Source: Trichinella spiralis (Eukaryota > Nematoda > Enoplea > Trichinellida > Trichinellidae). Taken from it: a stretch of DNA of 39,937 bases. A program made the position numbers and the translations under genes. A model generated the notes under the pieces. It was not told the DNA's origin, did not search any database, and saw nothing but the letters and a program-made list of their open reading frames with translations. This document shows positions 11,877-23,194 of the stretch, piece by piece; within the stretch, counting starts at the first letter, position 1, and the number at the start of each line of letters is the position of its first letter. Where the stretch lies: contig CM012955.1 in the NCBI GenBank assembly GCA_000181795.3, positions 4,314,313 through 4,354,249 of the forward strand. The letters run 5' to 3'.

Positions 11877-13358
11877 ACTGAAGCCAAATCTTCACCGATA
11901 TATTTCTTAATATTAATCAGGCGAAATTGAAACACGTTTACCATATTTGCAAATATAATTATTATTAACTGATTCAATTTAAAAACAGTGCCAAATTTCA
12001 CGTTATAAATTGAAAAAGTCACATTAAATCGCGATAACATAATTGAAATATATTTTAAAAAATATTTATATATATGTATACACTAATAAATACAAATAAT
12101 ATAATTAATATTTCAAATACTTGATTGCTTATTGTCAGATTCAAAATGCTGCGTATTGAATTGAAATAAAAATGTAGATTTTTTTATTATTTGTTAATAA
12201 TTATGATATTTTAAATTATTAGCTGTAAATAATATTTTTCTGAGAAATCCCTACAAAACCTACAGTAATGAACATTAATGCAAGTTTAATTTACTAATTA
12301 CATTCCAATTGTAGCATTGTAACTATTAGAGACGAAAATATTTGAACAAATTTGTAAATTTTATTATTATTTAAATTTAAAAAAAAGTTAATATTGTTAT
12401 GAAAAGTTCACAACTTTGCCTAATCCAAGTGTTTTTACTCGAATTTTCAGGTTCTAATCAAACATTTACATAAAGTTTGTCGAAAAGTGATAATTTTCTT
12501 AACATTTCACAGTCAAACAGTCAAAATAGACAATCAGCCAATATTTTCTTTTCGTGCTTTTAAATTCTTATTGTAAAATCAGTATCACAGAAAGCCCTAT
12601 AAATGAGTGAATACTATTCAAATCCGGTTTTGGCAATGTATTTAGGTCAGCTATAGTACTGTGTAGTGGTTTTGTTGTTTAAATTTTACAGAATGAAAAA
12701 TAATTTAACATCGTACGGAAATTGGAAAAATATCTTTGAGTGTATTTTTGATACGACAGTAATTCAGAAACAAAATTTCCACCCACATAATTTATACAAC
12801 ACAATTGTACTTTATTTTTCATTTTTACATAAATCGTACAGTATTCTGTTAAATGAATTTATTTAAATAAATAATGTCAAATTAACGTGGAAAATTTTTT
12901 CTTTTAATTTGACACACTTTAGAAATGAAAATAATTTTCAATATTGAAATACATGCAAATTTGACCATGTCGATGTTGATCGAGCAATTGGGATTGACTA
13001 AATTTAGCTTGATTGTTGAATTTTTGGAAAAAAAATTGATTCGCACTCAAGTGAAGCTTATTGGAAAATAATTAATCCCATTTTAATGCAGTTCGTTTTG
13101 GTCAGCTTTATATCCATTGGACTGTTGTCAGTTAGCGCGGTTAGCTTTTCGAAAAAACAACAAAAAGCATTTTTGATATTCGAAAGATCAATAAATCATT
13201 TTTGAAGATTGTTTTTTGGGCCTGACCAAAACGCAATATTGGGTGATGTGGAGGGGAAATTTGGAAACTTACAAGAGTGAACGCTAATAATAATAATAAT
13301 AATAATAATAAGGAGAAAATGAAGAACAAAAAATAGCCATTGGTAAAAAAAATGCTCG
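11877..13358. other. AT-rich intergenic stretch between two minus-strand genes
   Basis: No coding exon was supported. Composition is very AT-rich, with runs such as TATATATGTATA near 12065. It lies 5' of the VPS13-like gene and 3' of the C2 gene, so it should hold the promoter of the former. A TAA trinucleotide run occupies about 13284-13311 just downstream of the C2 gene stop. Confidence 0.5.
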
Positions 13359-15638
13359 TTAACACCATTCTTTTTTCAATTTGTGCCACATTTCCAAAGT
13401 TTCATCTTGATTTTGAATCATCATTTCCCAATGTCGACCTTCAGCTCCTTTGCTTTGACGCTCCAAAATGATGTGGCCCACCTCGTCGTCAAGTCCAATC
13501 GGCGGATCCATGCAAACCTGAAATTGCACAACCGAAATTAGCATTTATTGTTGTAGATATTAATTGACAATCATTTTGTGTATGGTTTTTCAATTCCAAT
13601 TTCCATTGATTATTTTCAACCGGCTGAACGCTACGTCGAGCATAGCAGGCGCGAAATGGCAAAAAGCACTCAGTCTGTTATTTCGTTTCGCTCCAAGCAT
13701 TTTATAAAAAAATATTTTCCAATTTAATGTATTATTTTTTCTTTTCAAATCATGCAGTGATAAATGATAAAAGTGAATAAATTGTCATTTTCCTTGTACA
13801 TGCTCATGTAGAACAAGCAGAAATTTTCAAATTTCATCTACAATCTATGAGAACGAGCAAAATTGTAATGGAAATAAAAAAATATGTTTGTAAAATATAA
13901 AACTTTCATATAAATTACATTTCTTTAGAAATGAAAAAGATTTTCGAGTTTCAAAATGGGAAAAATTCAAAATTAATCAAAATTCCATTTTGAAAATGCA
14001 TGCCAGTTGGAAAATATTATTGAATATTTGAATTGTTTTTATTTCTTCATCTTTTTCTCTTACATCCCTCCACTCCCCCCCCCCCCGCCCTCCTTGGATG
14101 ATTTGCAATCAGTGTTAGTGATGAATGTGTAACAATCGGGCATTTTGTCACTTTTGCCAATTGGAATAATATGAGCGGATGAAACTGTGAAGATTTGTCC
14201 ATCCTGCGAGACTGTGCCAGCATAATTGAGCTGCTGGTGGAGGAAAAAATTTTTTTTCAATGCAAATGAACAAGTCAAATGCCCGCCGAGTGATAAAGCT
14301 TTGGACAGACGGGACCGGTGGTGATAAATTTTCCAAATCCATCGATCAGAACGCTTGGGTTTTGGTTTGGGAAATTTTCCAAGCGACTGTTTTATTCCAA
14401 AAAAAAGAAAAAATAATAAATGCAAATTTAAACTCACCGCCAAAACCAATTTGACAATGGGCAATTTGGCCAACGGTACGGTGAAGATGAACTGTTCGCG
14501 AAAAATTGGGGAGTGGCTCCGGCTTTTGGGGCGTGTTTTACGCCGGTCCAAACAGTTTCCAAATTGTACAAGCCACAGTCTGACGTACGGTTCTGTGGGA
14601 ATGTAGATGAAGAAAAATTGAACAAAATCAAAAATCACATGAAACGGAAATTTATTATTCACTTGACGATATGCCGAAATCGGCATACGGTAGATTGCGA
14701 GCTTCGACCACAAAAACTCGAAGCGTGGACAATGTCGATTCGTAGCAGAGACCAATTTTCAGCTCACCGCAGCGACACTGAAAAAAAAATACGACACTAC
14801 AAAAACCCTTTTCTCCTTCTATTCGAGATACATTTGATGCCCCTTGTAGCAGTCTCCAATTGACCAATTCCGAATCGATGTCGAGACTTGAAAATGGATA
14901 AATCAGACGATCCGCAACGGATCTTTGGTGCAAATATTTATCGGGCACCTCTTGGCGGTCTTTATTTGGTCGTCCTGAAAAATTGCATTCGATCGTTTCA
15001 ATTAGCATAATTGATTTTATTCGTCGAATAAATTATTCATTGAACAACCCGTCGGAGTGGTCTGATTGCGCAGACGTACGGCCGGCGGCGAAAATATGGC
15101 CCTCTGACCGCGGCAAGGCAGGTGAAAGTTCCTCTGCTGGGCGTTGTTAATTGCGTTTCCGGTCGACGGCTTTTTCCTTCCACTTTCTCTTCCAAGCAAA
15201 CTTTGCAAAATTAGAGCTTCCATTTTCTAAGAAAAAAATAATAATTACTTTTTTTATTGCATATTTTAATCACAACACAACGTACCGATATATTCAAATA
15301 TTTTGGGCTCAGTAGATATTTTTGTTGATAATCTAATCAACGCTAATAATCAGTGTTTTGTGGCAATAATAATTGCTGGATTTGGTCGAGAATGGAGAAA
15401 ATTACCGCCTTGATCTAACAAAGTCAGGCAAAGGCCAGTTTCCATTTTATTAAAATCAATCAATGCTGTGCGACTTTCGAATTTACAGGTCGGATCTGAT
15501 TGGCTAGTGGGGTTTGAAAAAAAAATTACCATCTTTTCCACGCTCAAAGAAAATGCAATGGATTTCACCAATTGTACCATTCCGCTTCACCAGTTGTTCC
15601 ATTGTATTGGCTGAATGATCTTTTTTCATCATCAACAT
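13359..15638 (-). CDS. Synaptotagmin-like C2-domain protein
   Basis: The 3' exons are well supported: 14974-14663, 14592-14438 and 13517-13359 join in phase. They give a complete C2 domain: GELKIGLCYESTLSTLR, ARNLPYADFG, KPYVRLWLV, FREQFIFTVPL, KLVLAVCMDPPIG, DDEVGHIIL, RHWEMM, then MWHKLKKEWC and stop. FxEQFxFxVP, VG-hydrophobic and RHW are hallmarks of synaptotagmin C2B domains, with a layout like the non-calcium-binding SYT12 type. The usual SDPYV aspartate is Lys here and the loop-3 DxD is reduced to one Asp, so calcium binding is probably lost. The 5' side is uncertain. An exon opening MEALILQSLLGRESG (15223 to about 15049) can join in phase 1, and an ORF from ATG 15638 may lie further upstream with a very short (34-nt) intron. 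No transmembrane segment or C2A domain was seen. Expected role: membrane trafficking or scaffold. Confidence 0.65.
14060..14233 (-). CDS. Possible alternative last exon inside the C2 gene intron
   Basis: Inside the 920-bp intron between the last two C2 exons lies a 174-nt open piece with a good acceptor (CCTCCACCAG). It is in phase 0 with the upstream donor at 14437 and ends in TAA at 14060. It would replace the last C2 strands with 57 residues containing QLNYAGTVSQDGQIF, CYTFITNTDC and a Gly-rich end encoded by a poly(C) run. The phase match could be chance (one in three). No homologue was recognised. Confidence 0.25.
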   Translation of the reverse strand, partial: QLNYAGTVSQDGQIFTVSSAHIIPIGKSDKMPDCYTFITNTDCKSSKEGGGGGSGGM

Positions 15639-17470
15639 CTTCTTATTCTTTTGTAACAATGTTGAAATGAAAAAACCAAATTGAACACCTTTTCACTTTC
15701 GAATAAATAAATTTTCTCATCTCTATTATGGAAAATATTTTCCATCGCAAAAAATGACGTCATACAATTATAATTTCAACAATGAAAAAAGATATGCTTG
15801 ACGTGTTTGTGAATTTTCATTTGTCAAAAAGCGTGAAATGGAAAAATCCAATTGGAACAGAAATGAAGAACAATAAATCGAGCAAGCAAACAATTTTTAT
15901 ATTCATTTTCCCAAATAAAGATTATTAAAAATACAATTTGCCCACAGATGTTGTTGTACATTAGTAGTTGTCGAGTGAATGTGGAGAAATTTAAACAAAA
16001 TATTTAATTTCAAATTATCTTCAATTAGACGATTAAGGGGGGAAAAAGTGGCAATTTCAGCAAAAGTAAGCCCAAGACAAACAATGGCAACAAAATTTGA
16101 ATTATTTCAACGATTAAACGTGTCAACAACAAACTTATGAATAATAATAATAATAATAGTTCAGGCGAGAAAAGTTGCTTTCAACTGTTGCTTCCTCTTG
16201 GAAAAAAAATATGAACTTTTCCAAATATCAATAAAAAATTAAGTTCAATTGAAACTTTTCTACCGCCATCCGGATTACTTTTCACAAACATTGCAACATT
16301 GAAAATAATAAATATGCAATGTTTCAACATTTCTACAGTATGCGGATTGTTTTTGTTTTCATTTTCTTCTTATTATTTCGAAGAAATTTTTATACAATTA
16401 AAAATCCCACTGTTTATTCTGACGAGTGAATACAAAAAAAATTGGAAAAAGCATTGGAAATCCCTGAAAGTTGAAAATAAAAATTCCCGTTCGTCTAATG
16501 AATCCAAAGACGTCGCATGTGGATCTGGTCATTTAATTTGCGCATCCAAGTGGAGCATTTTTGAACATTTCATTTCAACTATTCAATAGCAATTCACACC
16601 ACTGCAATTAGTTGTCGGTGACAAATTGCCAGTTGTAGAACTTCCTTTCAATAATGAATTTCCATTTTATACTGAAATTACTAACCAAATTTGAAATTAA
16701 AATTTTAAAAATAACTCTTCTTTTTGTTTCTATCAAAGTTAATTATTTTTATTTGCCTAATTAATTATATCGATTTCGCATCATTAAACAATGCAATTAA
16801 AAGGCAGCAAAAATTTAACACCCTTTGAACGTTCGCTTTTTAACAGAATATCAATAAAATTTTCTATTTACATTGAAGCATTCTGATATTGAAAAAAAAT
16901 TTAAGTTTTTAATTAAAGTTGTAACATTAAAATTATACATTTATCTTTAATTATTATTTGCACGACGAACATAATTCTTATTAAATTTATTATTATTCTT
17001 GTTGAACAGATGAATTTTACATAGAATGTGTATTTTGTTTTCTTTAATGACAAATAGCAAGACATGCATTTCGTACCACTGTTCATTTTGACACTCATCT
17101 TGCGCAGGGATATTGAATTTTCAACCTAAAATTATAATTGTCAACAGTTATCAATATCTGCCCTCAATAATAATGCACTTTTTTAAATTAATACTTACTT
17201 TTCAGAATATTTTTTTTTCAACACTAATGAATCAGCATATGACAATGATAACTTGGTTGGCACTGATCAAACAATGCACCATGGCACCTATTTGAGTCGA
17301 CAATTCATCTAATTCAATCTGAAACACTAGCGTGCTAATATTTTTTTAAATTTGCATGTAAAATTTATGTTTATAATCTATAATTGCATATTCACTGGGT
17401 GCACTTGGAACATGCTTGATTATACTTTTGTTTCAAATATTTCAGATTGCTGCTCTTTGCAACAAAACAA
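15639..17470. other. Stretch without a supported gene before the M6 gene
   Basis: Mostly AT-rich sequence with a TAA run at about 16139-16158. One plus-strand open frame (16299-16589) has a more protein-like second half (EYKKNWKKHWKSLKV, SGHLICASKWS). It lacks recognisable homology or a way to join neighbouring exons, so it is not called. The promoter of the proteolipid gene presumably lies near the right end. Confidence 0.4.
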
Positions 17471-18326
17471 ATGGCTTCTCGTCAAAAGGGAACATATCGC
17501 TCAACAAATTTGGAACGTACACCGTATGCTTCTTTGATTGCTTTGAGTATTTCTGTTTTTGGGGTTATTTCATTTTCGTGGATCACATATTCTGCAGTTA
17601 ACGTTTCTTTACAGCAGCTACGAAGCGTTTTTGATGCAAGTGAACGTTTTTACTCGAATTGTTTTTTTATTTAATTTACAAAATCAGTGCTTTATAAAAT
17701 ATGTAAAATTTCGTTTATTTTTACAGCAACAGTTTCACTGGTTCGACAAAGTTAAACTTGTATTCATTGGCTTGGCAATAGCAATGCTTTCATTTCTACT
17801 TTTGTTAACAATATTTGGTTTATTGGCCACTGGATCTACAAGGGATCGTATATACAACAGCTGGAGAAGTCGAATCAGCGGACGTATGACCATAGTTTTG
17901 CTATTTCTACTAAATTATTTCATCTACATCTGCTGGTTGGAAATTTTCACCATTGTCACTGCTCTATTTTTCCTGAACATCTTTTTCAAGAATCTTTGCA
18001 AAACTGTATCAGGCTACGAATCCGAAAATTGCTTAGACTTCACGACGGTCGGTATCCTGCTCAACAGTACCGAATCTGTGCAAATATGGAACACATGCGG
18101 CGTCACGTTGCAACAGTTTTGCTTGTTCACCGACACTGCTAACGGCTATTACGTCATCAGCTATTTTTCAACTGCCGTTGTCCTCCTTGGATTGGTCCAT
18201 TTTTTAATATGTCTAACGGCTAATTATGTGCATTTAAGTGGCGGCTTCAAGTATTTTCAGCTTCGAACAATGCCACTCTTTGAAGGTGAAAACGTCGTCG
18301 ATTACCAAAACGAACGTCTTGGTTGA
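17471..18326 (+). CDS. nmgp-1: PLP/M6 proteolipid (neuronal membrane glycoprotein M6 type)
   Basis: Two exons (17471-17626 and 17727-18326) give about 251 residues. The first ATG follows a TTTCAG acceptor by 26 bp, suggesting a spliced leader or 5'UTR intron. Four membrane segments are clear: from TPYASLIALSISVF, from VKLVFIGLAIAMLSF, from MTIVLLFLLNYFIY, and from ISYFSTAVVLLGLVHF. The RTPYASLIA start of segment 1 and the ATGS before the cytosolic loop are typical of M6/PLP (GIPYASLIAT and TTGA in vertebrates). The large loop between segments 3 and 4 keeps four Cys in M6 order: NLCKTV, ENCLDF, NTCGVT, QFCLF, matching TICRN, NLCLDL, KICTV, RMCES. It is a tetraspan protein of the neuronal or glial plasma membrane. 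The exon 1 donor is the weak point: GTTTTT at 17627 fits phase 0, whereas GTGAAC at 17640 would change frame. AATAAA near 18370 is a likely poly(A) signal. Confidence 0.88.
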
Positions 18327-19654
18327 TCGTTTTTCACTTTTCAATTTCCTTTTGAACTGCATCTCATTTGAATAAAAAACTCAAATCTAATTCTATTGAT
18401 TTGCATTTATCTCAAATAAACTTCATTTGTCATTAATTTATTCTGGTCCTTTTTTAGCAAGCATTTCAGTGCAACGTGAACAAATTTTTCAATTCAATGC
18501 AAATTTATTTTTTCTAAAAATATTATTTCCTTTTATAAATATTACACATGGCAAAGTGGAGTGCGAATTAAAAAGGTGACATCAGTGTTGCCCAAAAGAA
18601 AAGAAACCCACTATCTATTGGGATGCTCAGCTTCCCTACTCTGAGTGGAATTTGTTCTGTTAAGGAGTTCTTGTCGACTTCGCTGGTCTCTACTCCCCTA
18701 GGAATAGACTATTCGAAGTGCTATATACAAATCACCACTATCGCAATCTGTTCTATAGAACAATCAGACAGTATTTGTGCGAACAGCTTATTAAACAAAC
18801 ATTATGCAAACGACAAGGTACAGTGACGAAAAAAACTATCACACACAATCACGTTTCTAACATGACATCCTCTTCAAATGGCACATCCATTCCCTTCTTT
18901 CACCCGCACTGCAGGTCACTGGTTTCGGTAGATTCGGGAGGAATGTTCTCATATATCATATAGCAGAAGCTTCATGAGCTGCAGGTATCTTTTCAGTTGC
19001 ATCAACGCCAGTTTGGAGATGGGAGGTGTGCAATAGCTAGACAAATAGATAGATAACCGCGATAATGTGCGGGATTTGTGGGGGTTTCATGATCAGAGTT
19101 CCATACGTAGTGACTGGTTCCTATTTCACTTGGTGGACATGCGGGCACCACGTGGAGCGTCCTATCGGTTTTTTTCTGATTTTCTTTATCGTTGGTATTC
19201 TCCAAAGACACCGTTCAAAATTTCATTTCCAGATCAAGAAGAGTTTCAATCGTTCACGTACTGGAATGCTCGTGACGAGTTCAAAATAATTTTCCATCCA
19301 CACGTCTGCAGAAGGGTGGCGTATTTACTTGTGGGTCAAAAACGACGCTACCTCTTTACTAAAATGAGAAACTAGCGTATGGGATCACTGGAGCAGCCAG
19401 AATAACTTCTTCCGCCGGATAGCGATGCTGTTTCAACAATGGCGTAGCTAGCTGTGCCACATGGCTGGCTTCAACCATTAGACTGTTTCAGCCGCATATA
19501 CTGTGTTCCATCTTCACTGTTATAGCAGCTCATCCGTCCTGAACAACTTCAATTCAGAAATTCCATTCTGAGTTCGCATTTTGTTCAAAGCGAATGATGC
19601 TCGCAAGCATTCATGGAAGTGAAGTGAAAACAAGTGCAACATGCGTCACAACAA
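18327..19654. other. GC-richer block with unplaced open frames
   Basis: From about 18560 the sequence is clearly GC-richer than its surroundings, and this continues to about 20260. Plus-strand frames at about 18704-18822 (NRLFEVLYTNHHYRN...) and 19067-19375 (FHLVDMRAPRGASYRF, FTYWNARDEF) look partly protein-like, but neither has a recognised family or a consistent exon chain. The block could be 3' sequence of the minus-strand peptide gene, since TTTATT at about 18509 is AATAAA on the minus strand. It could also be an old inserted element. No terminal repeats were found. Confidence 0.35.
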
Positions 19655-19958
19655 TCAAAAAACAGTCGTCACTATACAATCGTTTTCCATTTCTTCACGG
19701 CATAAACACGTTATTGTTTTACCAGTTATTGATGACGTCATCTCTTCGTCATTTAAAACTGCTGCGTTGTTGACTGGATTTCTTTTCATATTTGTAACGG
19801 TTGATCTTTGTTCCAATGACAAAACCACTTTACTGTGCTTCTCCACCAAACGAAGACACGAATGGATTAATCAGCGACATACCACTACTTGCCGTTTTCG
19901 CTGGAACCCATCCACTTGTGCATATAAATAGTGTAATACGCAGGATGAAGATGATCAT
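19655..19958 (-). CDS. Predicted small secreted cysteine peptide, family unknown
   Basis: Two minus-strand exons (19958-19883 and 19761-19655) join in phase 1 through a GTATGT donor and a CGCAG acceptor, giving 60 residues. The first ATG follows a TATA-driven start by about 105 bp. Residues 1-20 (MIIFILRITLFICTSGWVPA) resemble a signal peptide. The mature part is short and acidic and ends TCLCREEMENDCIVTTVF. The C-x-C-x7-C spacing matches the first three cysteines of endothelin-type peptides, with even a Met and an acidic residue in the same places. The fourth Cys and the C-terminal Trp are absent and no dibasic site is present, so homology is not claimed. If unspliced, the first exon alone reads 42 residues before a stop. 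It may also be the first exons of a longer gene. Confidence 0.35.
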
Positions 19959-20087
19959 TAGTTGACAAAGATCAAAAGCTTCTCATAAACACAGCCGCAC
20001 ACACACACACAGATGAATGGCGCAACGCAACCACCGCACTGAACACAACGTCAAACGACGACTGCGCTCGCTCGACTGCCACGGCTA

Positions 20088-20095
20088 CTTTTATA
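20088..20095 (-). promoter_or_regulatory. TATA box of the minus-strand peptide gene
   Basis: The minus strand reads TATAAAAG, followed about 32 bp downstream by GCAGTCG near 20063, the expected distance for an initiator. A GC-rich leader of about 100 bp then reaches the ATG at 19958. This is the cleanest core promoter seen in the window. Confidence 0.6.
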
Positions 20096-20143
20096 CTAGC
20101 GTGGGGGTGTGTTGCTCCGCATTTCGTCCAACGTTTGCCCGCG

Positions 20144-20234
20144 TAGTCTCTTTTCGCTCACGCCAAACGTGATTGGTAGATACACAATTTTCAATTGCTC
20201 GATAGTCTCTTTTCGCTCACGCAGGCCGTGATTT
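20144..20234 (-). promoter_or_regulatory. Two direct copies of an upstream promoter element
   Basis: A 20-bp word (minus strand GCGTGAGCGAAAAGAGACTA) occurs at 20144-20163 and again at 20203-20222, exactly 59 bp apart. Beside it, on its upstream side as the minus strand is read, a looser match (AATCACG) extends the similarity to about 31 bp. Both copies lie 50-140 bp upstream of the TATA box in the same orientation, so they are probably binding sites for one regulator. The factor is not recognised. Confidence 0.5.
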
Positions 20235-20259
20235 CCAAACGAGACTCGTCTAAGGATCG

Positions 20260-21391
20260 TTCGATATTATTCAGATGCTTTTTTTACATTTGGACAAAGA
20301 AGGCGGTTTCTGCAGAAACCTGAATCTGTTTTCCAAATAATGACCCATGTAGACATGGCTATTCCGATAGTTATCAAGAAAGAGATTGTTCAAAGCCCAA
20401 CATTAGTTCATCAGTTTATGAATTGTCATTTTCATAACGTTCTTTAATGTTTTACTGTTACTCTGCGTTCCAAGGTGATATTGTTAATGTATATTTTGTA
20501 TCTTTTACTGAATTCAATAAAATGACAAAAAATGAAGTTGAATTTGTTTGAATAAAATCCGTATTCAAAACTAAAAAATGTGTGGAACGAGCATAGTATG
20601 CGAATCCAAATTGACATATGGCAGTTGCTGGCGTACACATACATTGCTTTATTCAATGTACCTCCCTATTTAAGTTGTTTATTCATAAGGTGCACAGATT
20701 GCTTGATATAAGCATTCTTTTCAAAGGCTTATATCGCAACCGGCATCAAAAAACAGAATGTTACAGCATTAGTAAAATGCTGGTTGAATTTAATATCATA
20801 ACCAATGCACTTTAGACACCCGTCCAAAATGTGTTCGGCTAATCAGTGATCGGGTAATCGGAGTTCCACTGTATATACAGAAAATGACAGTACTTATATG
20901 ACGCTGACTCGTCCAGCTGAGCGCTACACCAATTGAAAATAATTCTCTATATTTGACGCACCCGTCAACTTATAAATGTATTTTTTTAATGTAGAGCAGA
21001 AATAGCTCTATTTTTTAAAAAAATTATTATTCAAAATTTTTACAGTAATTGTACTTTATTGTTAACCCTGTTACAGTATTCCTTAAAAAATTATTGTTAA
21101 TATTATAAAGTTTTATTCTGAATACTTGTGTTTGTAAGATAATGCAGTTAAATGTCATTTTATATGCAATTTTTTAAATTCAACGATATAATTTTATATT
21201 AAATTAAACGTTCGACTTGTGTACCTTCATTTCCCTAGTTAATGTATCATCCGACTACAGTTTACCATGCTTGTATTTTTCTATGATGCGTTTCCGCGGT
21301 GAAAGTTATTTTATGACGATTGTTATTTTATTGATGAATGTCAATATTTTATTTCATCTTTTTAAATTTCTTTATATTTTTTAAGCATCTT
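20260..21391. other. AT-rich stretch without a supported gene
   Basis: No exon or RNA gene was seen. The sequence is AT-rich. A few open frames on both strands are short and lack splice context. It separates the minus-strand peptide promoter from the plus-strand 396-aa gene and presumably carries the latter's promoter. Confidence 0.5.
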
Positions 21392-23194
21392 ATGACTATG
21401 GAATCGGATATAATTTCAGATTTAACTGAAGAGTTGAAGGTGGATGGTTTTCGTTTTGTTCTTTGTGAATATATTTTATGAAGCAGACAGAACTTTTTGA
21501 TGTTTAGAAGTTGAAGCTGAACCGCGAAAAGAAAGAAAGTGAAATTGAAAATGTGACCAACGTTACCGCAGAAATGTTCACGCTTTTGAAAAAGAACCAG
21601 CCCAGCAAAAGTCACTTGTTTTTTACGGTGTGTATTTCCTGTTTAAAATTGTGCATTTTCATATTGCTGCTGTTTATTGTCTTAATGTTGAATTTAAACA
21701 TTTGAAATGGCGTTTAAATGTTGGTTGTAAGAAGAAAAAGAAGGTCGTCTTTCGAATACATTTCGCTAGTTTTAGTCGCACCATTCTCCCGCTACTGTGT
21801 TAACATTTGATTTGAAAATGAACCCTGTACCCATGCTGCATGTAAATCCGATTTCCATAATTGGCTCTCCATGGTTGTGCGTTATTCAAGAAAAATTGAT
21901 TGTTGGTTGTGAAGTAAAAAACAAAAACAAGTAAATTTTTTTCACCAAACTGAATACAATTGCAAATTTTCTCTGTTAATCATGTGAAAGTAAAAGCATT
22001 TCCAAAGATGGTCAACGTAAGATGTGCAAAAATAAATATGAGTCCATTTTTTGAAGAACCGTGGCAAATATCAGTGCTGCGTTGGTGTGGAAAGAGAAGG
22101 ACAGTTTGCAGCACAGTTGCAAATCGACCACTGTGACTCTTCTTGATAAAGGCGGCATCCGTGCAGCAAATTCCATTTTCAGCATGCCTGTTGAACGTTC
22201 GTTTCTCAAGTAAATTAATTATTCGATAAATCAACCGAAATGAAACTGTCAGTCAAACAAATTTCAATTGTTATTTGTTTTGTTATTGATGGAAAATTGA
22301 TCATTTTGCAAATGTATAATCAACTTTAGACCAAACGAGTCAGCGCAAATAATGATTTCATCTGTTCAACCATCGCAAGCTGTTAATATGCACTTGTTGA
22401 TTGAAATGTCCGTACACCAAGATGAAAACACGCCAGATTTACAATATTCTCCACAAGTGGAACCTGCAAAATGGCGTCCCTGGTATACACAAGTGGACAA
22501 TGTTCATTTCGACGCTGCCCGCGTGTCTGATTTTGAAGACTTGCAATCTAGTGAATCATCTCAGGACCGCTTGTACGCTGTTCTCGCTGTGCATGCCGCT
22601 TTTGAGCGAACCGTACTCCGGGTGGAGAAGAATGCCAGTATTGTTTAAACTTCATTTTAAAATGAGGAACGTTTTCTTTACACCACACTGAAGAGGAAAT
22701 TTCAGCGTTGGAACAGCTGTATCTCAGGCAAGTTGCTGCTACTCATGCCGGCATCCATCGATGCACATTGTCCGCCTTGAAAACTCTGCATGCGTTTCGA
22801 ATCGACGGAGAGGCTTGCTTCCTCGTCATTTACGACATGTATGAATGGTTGTTGTTTTATTTTTTGTATTTTAACTTTTGAGAAACAACACGAATTGCTA
22901 GCCGCTGCTGGATTGCATTGTACTGTTTGCAGATCCCGTGCAAAGTTGTCACAATATTTGGAATTATTGTCTCGTTCACTGGAAGTGGTCGAATGTCGCC
23001 CGTTGACAGTCGAAGCTGAAATTGAAGATGTACTTTTGCAGTTGAGCGAGCAACGAGTGAAACATTTGGAAGCATTGTACGACTTACTCAGCAAAACCGA
23101 TTCGAACGGAATTCCCCTCGAACAATACCGTATACTGCGACTTAAGTTGGCGCAGGTTCAATTTTGCATCGCATTTATTCAGGCGTTTGAATGA
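21392..23194 (+). CDS. Unrecognised 396-aa coiled-coil and beta-rich protein
   Basis: Seven exons fit phase throughout: 21392-21439, 21508-21627, 21776-21930, 22057-22209, 22330-22637, 22694-22838 and 22933-23194. No family was recognised with confidence. Residues 1-45 are charged and helical (LTEELKKLKLNREKKESEI), a likely coiled coil. Residues 57-190 look like a beta-sandwich, with runs such as LHVNPISIIGSPWL, VIQEKLIVGCEVKNKN and ISAALVWKEKD. The C-terminal half is helical (ALEQLYLRQVAATHAG, LSQYLELLSRSLEVV, QLSEQRVKHLEALYDLL). There is no signal peptide or membrane segment, so it is probably cytosolic or nuclear. The coiled coil followed by a beta-sandwich recalls the C-terminal halves of FANCB/FAAP100-like scaffolds, but this is only a guess. 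More 5' exons are possible because an acceptor (TTTTTAAG) lies 6 bp before the ATG. It is convergent with ric-8, 400 bp away. Confidence 0.75.

Noticed and set aside
14355-14863. Plus-strand frames around 14355-14863
   Set aside because: They overlap the C2-domain exons on the opposite strand, whose phase and motifs are clear.
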